Source of the DNA: SMXL01 sp964527795
GTDB taxonomy: Bacteria; Bacteroidota; Rhodothermia; Rhodothermales; UBA10348
Length of the DNA stretch: 36,160 nucleotides
Assembly: GCA_964527795.1 (NCBI GenBank)
Contig: CAZGOS010000005.1
Location: 1-36,160, forward strand
Direction: 5' to 3'
Shown: in pieces, positions 32,501 through 36,160 of the stretch
Position numbering within the stretch: position 1 is the stretch's first letter
Layout: every line of letters begins with the position of its first letter
The notes under the pieces: model-generated
What the model was told of the DNA's origin: nothing
The model's input: the letters and a program-made list of their open reading frames with translations, nothing else
Database searches by the model: none
Program-made: the position numbers and the translations under genes

Positions 32501-32681
32501 CGCCTACCTTCGCTTAGGCGAACTGCATTCCCGAATGGGACACACAGATGAGGCAATCGAAGCCTATTCGAAATTTGTTGATGTCTGGCAAAATGCCGAC
32601 AGTGAATTGCAGCCCCGGGTCGCCTACGCACGCGACCGAATAGGAAGGCTTCTCGATCAATCAACCCGAGAACCCGGATAA
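29595..32681 (+). CDS. Membrane Ser/Thr protein kinase with C-terminal TPR domain
   Basis: This 1028-aa Hanks-type kinase has the glycine loop LGKGGMGIVY, ATP Lys38, catalytic HRDIKPAN (130-137), DFG (150-152), and activation-segment GTAAYMSPEQA. The linker is Thr/Pro-rich. Three hydrophobic helices follow at about 302-321, 326-345 and 371-390. Then comes a TolB-N/FlgO-like alpha-beta domain (about 411-545: LIVAEFENST and EGAEAVVAGEI) and a long TPR array (about 560-1020). This architecture is common in Bacteroidota-related and Gemmatimonadota genomes. The ligand and targets are unknown. It starts after its own promoter and is followed 51 bp later by the first ABM protein. Confidence 0.93.
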   Translation: MVGQTVGQYHIQEQLGKGGMGIVYKAHDTRLDRIVALKFLPPHLSADETSKQRFMQEARAASALDHSNICTIHDIGEADDGQLFIVMSFYDGETLKYRLEEGKLPVMDAVRTAHQIACGLARAHEAGIVHRDIKPANIMVTARGEVKILDFGVAKLSQSSELTKTGSTIGTAAYMSPEQARGESVDFRADIWSVGVLLYEMLTGTRPFEGGYEAAMVYAIINQDPPPLSDSVPDLPEGVDDVVQKCLAKIQGDRFAMAEDLVEALDPIAGASGTMTTTTPRMAPATTSEPSTPSLLKVGSSFILASVVVLAIVYAGMIGFGLPDWVFPTGIVLMLLGLPIILYAAHNEGRFDSADEAALRASALTLKKAIWGGFLSMSALAVFSAVYMVMRVMGIGPAATLQSSGALEDNAKLIVAEFENSTSDETLSESVSELLRIDLSQSVAINVMDGSDIVSVLSRMNRKQDAKIDLNTAMEIAAREGAEAVVAGEISQLGRGYVLTARLLAAHDGSELVALRETAEDDGAIIAATDRLSADLRERIGESIKTIRSNEDLDRVTTSSLDALRLYSQGVAAADAGNFERSIELLTHATLRDSTFAMAYRKMAVVYGNSGASPQFVIEAASNAYQLRDRLPARERGLATAYYFAEVDRDRDRKVAAYEALIEQFPDETAALNNVAIDYVANGEFEKAERYARRALAIGSKDLYFDKLIVSLSAQKRWNEVDDVIADFELTHPNHPSLIWHQFATTVARGSYEGADSLVRTSSVNNDIVWKWWDSKFLAHYKSFRGKLAEMETETARTVALNLERGVPSFALDEYVQRARILLDVVGDFDGALRIVEKGLLDIPMGSLHPYSRPYSALIAIFARLGQTDRARQLLDEYQQVVPEGIRNGDLGLHLAVSELLISRGQIESGLETMRRAQTISKCRNCFLFRQGQILERMDSLETAIAVYTRFIDDSDPYSFMFRAPDIAPAYLRLGELHSRMGHTDEAIEAYSKFVDVWQNADSELQPRVAYARDRIGRLLDQSTREPG

Positions 32682-32721
32682 CAAACGCCACAGTACCGTC
32701 TGCAAAAGTACCATCCGCGAT

Positions 32722-32726
32722 GAGGT
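32722..32726 (+). promoter_or_regulatory. Shine-Dalgarno site of ABM protein 1
   Basis: GAGGT lies six bases before ATG 32733. The paralogue at 33648 has the same GAGGTACC at 33637-33644, so the ribosome-binding region was copied along with the gene. Confidence 0.7.
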
Positions 32727-32732
32727 ACCAAG

Positions 32733-33491
32733 ATGTATATGCGATTTGTTCAACTTTGGATTAGAACAGATGCCGTCGCGGCATTTGAGAGGTTTTATGA
32801 GCACCGCGTGACGCCGGCGCTGCTCGATGAGCCCGGTTGCATTTTTGCCCGGCTGATCCAAAGCGATTCGAATCCCACCGAACTGGTCTCGCTCACGCTC
32901 TGGACTTCGCCAGAAGCTGCGGAAATGTACGAATCCAGCGGCCATTTCGATGCCCTGATTGAGGAAAACGAGCCTTTTCTGGAAGACCGGACGGAATGGA
33001 AAATCCAGCTATCCGAGGATAATACGCTAGAATACACGTCGGTCAAGGAGCAACCGGCGGTTCAGGCGATGCCCATAGCAGCAGGAACAACGGAGGCCGA
33101 TCCTTCGAAGCAGATCGCAGACGATATGTACGTCCGTATCGTCTCGGCAAAGGTAATACCGGGCAAGTTCGCGGATCTTAAACGTGTTTACGACGAACAG
33201 GTCGCGCCGGAACTTATGAAGGTGGACGGATGTCGCGGAGCCTATCTGATCGGTAGTGAAGGTGTCGTCGAAGGACTATCCGTTACCATTTGGGATGATA
33301 AAGAGACGGGAGATGCGTACGAAGCCAGCGGAAAGTATGCAGAGCTTGTAGCCCTCGAAGCTCCGTACCTGTCATCTCTGTATCAGTGGAAAATGTCCCT
33401 CGATCAAAACAAACAATCGAAGGTGAGAACCAGCGACGATTTGTCTGTGAAGGGTTATCACATCATAACCGGTGAAGAATTGGGCGGATGA
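32733..33491 (+). CDS. Tandem ABM (dimeric alpha-beta barrel) domain protein 1
   Basis: This 252-aa soluble protein is made of two ferredoxin-like ABM modules. The first covers about 1-90 (MYMRFVQLWIRTD, LVSLTLWTSPEAAEMY, FLEDRTEWKI). The second covers about 130-225 (MYVRIVSAKVIPGK, LSVTIWDDKETGDAYE, SSLYQWKMSLD). The conserved tail ends SDDLSVKGYH. Related domains include quinol monooxygenases and heme-degrading enzymes, but no catalytic residue set is evident, so no reaction is claimed. It has a close paralogue 156 bp downstream. The kinase gene on either side suggests that these four genes form one functional block. Confidence 0.85.
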   Translation: MYMRFVQLWIRTDAVAAFERFYEHRVTPALLDEPGCIFARLIQSDSNPTELVSLTLWTSPEAAEMYESSGHFDALIEENEPFLEDRTEWKIQLSEDNTLEYTSVKEQPAVQAMPIAAGTTEADPSKQIADDMYVRIVSAKVIPGKFADLKRVYDEQVAPELMKVDGCRGAYLIGSEGVVEGLSVTIWDDKETGDAYEASGKYAELVALEAPYLSSLYQWKMSLDQNKQSKVRTSDDLSVKGYHIITGEELGG

Positions 33492-33526
33492 AATCCTCTT
33501 GTTAAGACCAAACTGCCGGAATCCGA

Positions 33527-33555
33527 TTGAGAAGTAGCATCTGAACCGTTATAAT
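33527..33555 (+). promoter_or_regulatory. Sigma70-type promoter of ABM protein 2
   Basis: TTGAGA (33527-33532), 17-bp spacer, TATAAT (33550-33555): a near-consensus match. Transcription would begin near 33562 with an 85-nt leader. It resembles the kinase promoter at 29525-29553. Confidence 0.75.
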
Positions 33556-33647
33556 CATAAGAATTCTTCCCGGGTTAGAGCGAGGGCCCGAAAAAAAGCA
33601 CGCCAAACAGAAGACACGAACGTACTACCCCACTACGAGGTACCGCC

Positions 33648-34400
33648 ATGTTTATGCGATTTGTCCAGATCAAGATCAAACCGGACTCGGCCCACTCGTT
33701 TGAACGGTTCTACAACTTTCGCACGGCCCCGGCTTTACGTCAGGTAGACGGGTGTCTTTTTGCTCATCTGATTCAAAGCGACAAGGCAGAATCAGACTTC
33801 ATATCCTTCACAGTCTGGACATCGCATGAAACAGCTGAAGAATTCGAATCCGGCGGATTTTATGATGAACTGCTCGCCGAACTCGATCCGTTCCTGGAGG
33901 AGACAACGGAGTGGAAGATTCGTCTGAATGATGATATGACGCTCGATTATACGCCGGTTAAAGAAGACCCTACGGTGAAAGGGATGGATGTAGTGGCCGG
34001 CACGACGGCTGAAGATCCCTTGGAGAAAATAGGAGAAGATCCGTACGTGCGCATTCTGTCCTTCAAAGTGGATCCCGAAAACGCCGGCGAGTTCCAGCGT
34101 CTCTATGACGAGGTCACGACTCCGCAAATTTTGAACGTAGAAGGATGCCGTGCCGCATTCTTGATAGGGTCGGGTATTAGTGGTGAAAGCGTCTCTGTCA
34201 CGATTTGGGACTGTAAGGCGTACGCTGATGCGTACGAGGAGTCAGGAAAATTTGAAGAGTTGTTCTCCATCCTGCGCCCTCTCCTTTCCTCGCTCTATCA
34301 ATGGAAAATGTCGCTTGATCCAAGAAAACAGGCACGTACCCATTCGAGCGACGACGTTTCAATCAAGGGATACCACACGGTACAGGGGATTGCGGTTTAA
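33648..34400 (+). CDS. Tandem ABM (dimeric alpha-beta barrel) domain protein 2
   Basis: This 250-aa paralogue of the preceding protein is collinear along its whole length, about half identical by eye. The modules are 1-90 (MFMRFVQIKIKPD, FISFTVWTSHETAEEF, FLEETTEWKI) and about 130-225 (PYVRILSFKVDPEN, VSVTIWDCKAYADAYE, SSLYQWKMSLD). The same tail, SDDVSIKGYH, is kept. Strong conservation of the tail and of WTS/TIWD segments suggests these matter for function. It has its own promoter and a GAGGT ribosome-binding site. Function unknown. Confidence 0.85.
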   Translation: MFMRFVQIKIKPDSAHSFERFYNFRTAPALRQVDGCLFAHLIQSDKAESDFISFTVWTSHETAEEFESGGFYDELLAELDPFLEETTEWKIRLNDDMTLDYTPVKEDPTVKGMDVVAGTTAEDPLEKIGEDPYVRILSFKVDPENAGEFQRLYDEVTTPQILNVEGCRAAFLIGSGISGESVSVTIWDCKAYADAYEESGKFEELFSILRPLLSSLYQWKMSLDPRKQARTHSSDDVSIKGYHTVQGIAV

Positions 34401-34483
34401 TAATGGTCGCATGACTCGCAGTATGACCCGATCTTCCAAGGCGATAGCTCCGCGATCGTCACATTAGAGAAAAGAAAAAATTT

Positions 34484-36160
34484 ATGCACGGTCGTACTGT
34501 AGGACAGTATCAGATTATCGGGCAGCTCGGCTCAGGCGGTATGGGCATCGTCTACAGGGCGCACGACAGTAAACTGGATCGCGACGTTGCTCTAAAATTT
34601 CTTCCGCCCGATCTGAGCTGTGATTCGAGCGCCAAACAGCGCTTTATCCAGGAAGCCAGGGCCGCGTCCGCCCTCGATCACGGCAACATCTGTACGATTC
34701 ACGATATCGGCGAGGATGATGACGGCCGGCTCTTCATCGTCATGTCGTTCTACGAGGGTCAAACCCTTAAGTATCGTCTACAGGAAGGCGCCCTGTCGAT
34801 CGTCGACGCGGCCACGATCGCCTATCAGATCGCCCGGGGGTTGGCTGCCTCTCACGAAGCGGGAATCGTGCATCGCGACATCAAACCCGCAAACATTATG
34901 GTCACCCGAAAGGGAGATGTCAAGATTCTGGATTTTGGCGTCGCAAAACTGAGCGAATCGGCTGACCTGACAAAACCGGGGGCCACGGTCGGCACGGCAG
35001 CGTACATGAGCCCCGAGCAGGCAAAGAGCGAAGACGTGGACTATCGGGCAGACATCTGGTCGACCGGCATTCTTCTCTACGAAATGCTCTCCGGCGCGCG
35101 GCCGTTCGAAGGCGGATATGAAGCCGCCCTCATTTATTCCATCATCAATCAGGATCCCGCACCTCTTCCACCACCTCTTCCCGAAGGCCTTGAAGAAGTT
35201 GTCCGGAAATGTCTGGCAAAACAACCGGATGATCGTTTTCAAAGCGCGGACGAACTGGCAAATGCGCTGGAGCAATTTGTAAACGCTTCCGGACTGCGAC
35301 GCGCTGCGTCGCCGACAGGCGAATTCGCCGGAACTTCCGCTCCTCGCTCGCTCGTGCGAATCGGTGGCGTTTTCAGTATCGTTTCGATCTTCGTTCTCGC
35401 CGTCTTTTACGTGGGAATGATTGCGTTCGGTTTACCTGACTGGGTCTTTCTTGCCAGCATAGTGCTTATGCTCTTCGGACTTCCCATCCTGCTGTTTTCC
35501 GCGTACAACGAGCAACAGCCGGACGGATTTTCCTGGCTGACTGTGCAGAAAGCAGCCTGGGGCGGAGTACTCTCGATGTCGGCGCTCGCCCTGTTTTCAG
35601 CGGGTTTCATGGTCATGCGGTTCATGGGAATCGGCCCCGCCGCCACGCTGGTCACGTCCGGCGCACTGGAAGTGAATGCAAAACTGATTCTGGCGGAATT
35701 CGACAATCGCACCCCGGATGAAACGCTTGCCAAGTCCGTCACGGAGGCATTACGGATTGATCTTTCCCAGTCGACGGCCATCCACCTCATGGACGGCAGC
35801 GACATCGTTGATGTACTCAGTCGCATGGGACGCGAACAGGGCACCCACATCGATCTGAACACGGCCATGGAGATTGCAACGCGAGAGGGAGCGGAAGCGG
35901 TCGTTTCGGGAGAGATCAGCCCGGTTGGAAGAGGATTCGTATTGTCCGCGCGACTTCTGGCGGCGGGCGACGGCGCCGAACTGATCGCGATCCGAGAGAA
36001 CGCAAAAGATGACGGCGCGCTGATCGACGCCATCGACCGGCTTTCGAAACAACTTCGCGAGGGAATAGGCGAATCGATCAAAACGATTCGCGCCAACAAG
36101 AACCTGGACTACGTGAGTACGCGTTCCCTCGAAGCGCTCCGGCTGTACTCGGAGGCCGTA
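34484..36160 (+). CDS. Second membrane Ser/Thr kinase (3' end outside window)
   Basis: The frame is open from ATG 34484 to the last base, 559 codons, so the gene is cut by the window edge. It is a close paralogue of the kinase at 29595: glycine loop LGSGGMGIVY, Lys38, HRDIKPAN, DFG, GTAAYMSPEQA, then three hydrophobic segments (GGVFSIVSIFVLAVFY, VFLASIVLMLFGLPILLF and a third before VMRFMGIGPAA). The TolB-N-like domain follows (LILAEFDNRTPDETL, EGAEAVVSGEI). The last residues, RSLEALRLYSEAV, match the start of the TPR region in the first kinase, so a full protein of about 1000 aa is expected. It follows ABM protein 2 by 83 bp. Confidence 0.92.
   Translation, partial: MHGRTVGQYQIIGQLGSGGMGIVYRAHDSKLDRDVALKFLPPDLSCDSSAKQRFIQEARAASALDHGNICTIHDIGEDDDGRLFIVMSFYEGQTLKYRLQEGALSIVDAATIAYQIARGLAASHEAGIVHRDIKPANIMVTRKGDVKILDFGVAKLSESADLTKPGATVGTAAYMSPEQAKSEDVDYRADIWSTGILLYEMLSGARPFEGGYEAALIYSIINQDPAPLPPPLPEGLEEVVRKCLAKQPDDRFQSADELANALEQFVNASGLRRAASPTGEFAGTSAPRSLVRIGGVFSIVSIFVLAVFYVGMIAFGLPDWVFLASIVLMLFGLPILLFSAYNEQQPDGFSWLTVQKAAWGGVLSMSALALFSAGFMVMRFMGIGPAATLVTSGALEVNAKLILAEFDNRTPDETLAKSVTEALRIDLSQSTAIHLMDGSDIVDVLSRMGREQGTHIDLNTAMEIATREGAEAVVSGEISPVGRGFVLSARLLAAGDGAELIAIRENAKDDGALIDAIDRLSKQLREGIGESIKTIRANKNLDYVSTRSLEALRLYSEAV

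Noticed and set aside
33563..33602. Terminator in the ABM1-ABM2 gap (GGGCCCG followed by A-run)
   Set aside because: The run is A on the plus strand and the stem is only four pairs; on the minus strand no gene would need it.

Overview
The window reads as chromosomal DNA of a Bacteroidota or Rhodothermota-type bacterium (inference). The reasons are the order thrS-infC-rpmI-rplT-pheS-pheT, then a coiled-coil gene, zapA and an RNase Y gene; a PheS active site with the FHQVEGLYVD pattern typical of that group; and a scarcity of Shine-Dalgarno sequences. A few genes (arsM and the two ABM genes) do carry clear ones. No tRNA, rRNA, CRISPR array, transposase or phage gene was seen.

Left part (1-11.4 kb): a secreted sugar isomerase-like protein, then the translation cluster. 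infC has no ATG, GTG or TTG start that gives a full-length protein and appears to start at ATC. A promoter-like sequence and a hairpin leader precede rpmI-rplT. A strong terminator only 24 nt before pheS looks like an attenuator. Between zapA and rny lies a rod-shaped RNA of about 207 nt with a promoter at its 5' end and a T-tract at its 3' end; it has the architecture of 6S RNA.

Middle (11.6-27.5 kb): ccmF, a single-domain response regulator, a beta-propeller lipoprotein, and a thioredoxin-TPR protein. Then comes a closely packed minus-strand run of eight genes: arsR, arsM, a YnjB-like lipoprotein, two permeases, a YnjD-like ATPase, an MTA-phosphorylase-like enzyme and a methylthioribose-kinase-like enzyme. 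Gaps are -4 to 63 bp. This is the most unusual part. It joins an arsenic sensor and arsenite methyltransferase to an importer of unknown substrate and two enzymes built for 5'-modified ribosides. Dimethylarsinoyl-deoxyadenosine, an arsenosugar precursor, resembles MTA, so a role in organoarsenical riboside metabolism is a testable guess and not a demonstrated function. A heterodimeric ABC exporter lies upstream on the same strand.

Right part (27.6-36.16 kb): a GAF-PP2C phosphatase and a STAS anti-sigma antagonist, closed by a strong terminator. Then follows a block made of two large membrane Ser/Thr kinases flanking two tandem double-ABM proteins; the second kinase runs off the window. Two promoters in this block are matched in 20 of 29 positions.
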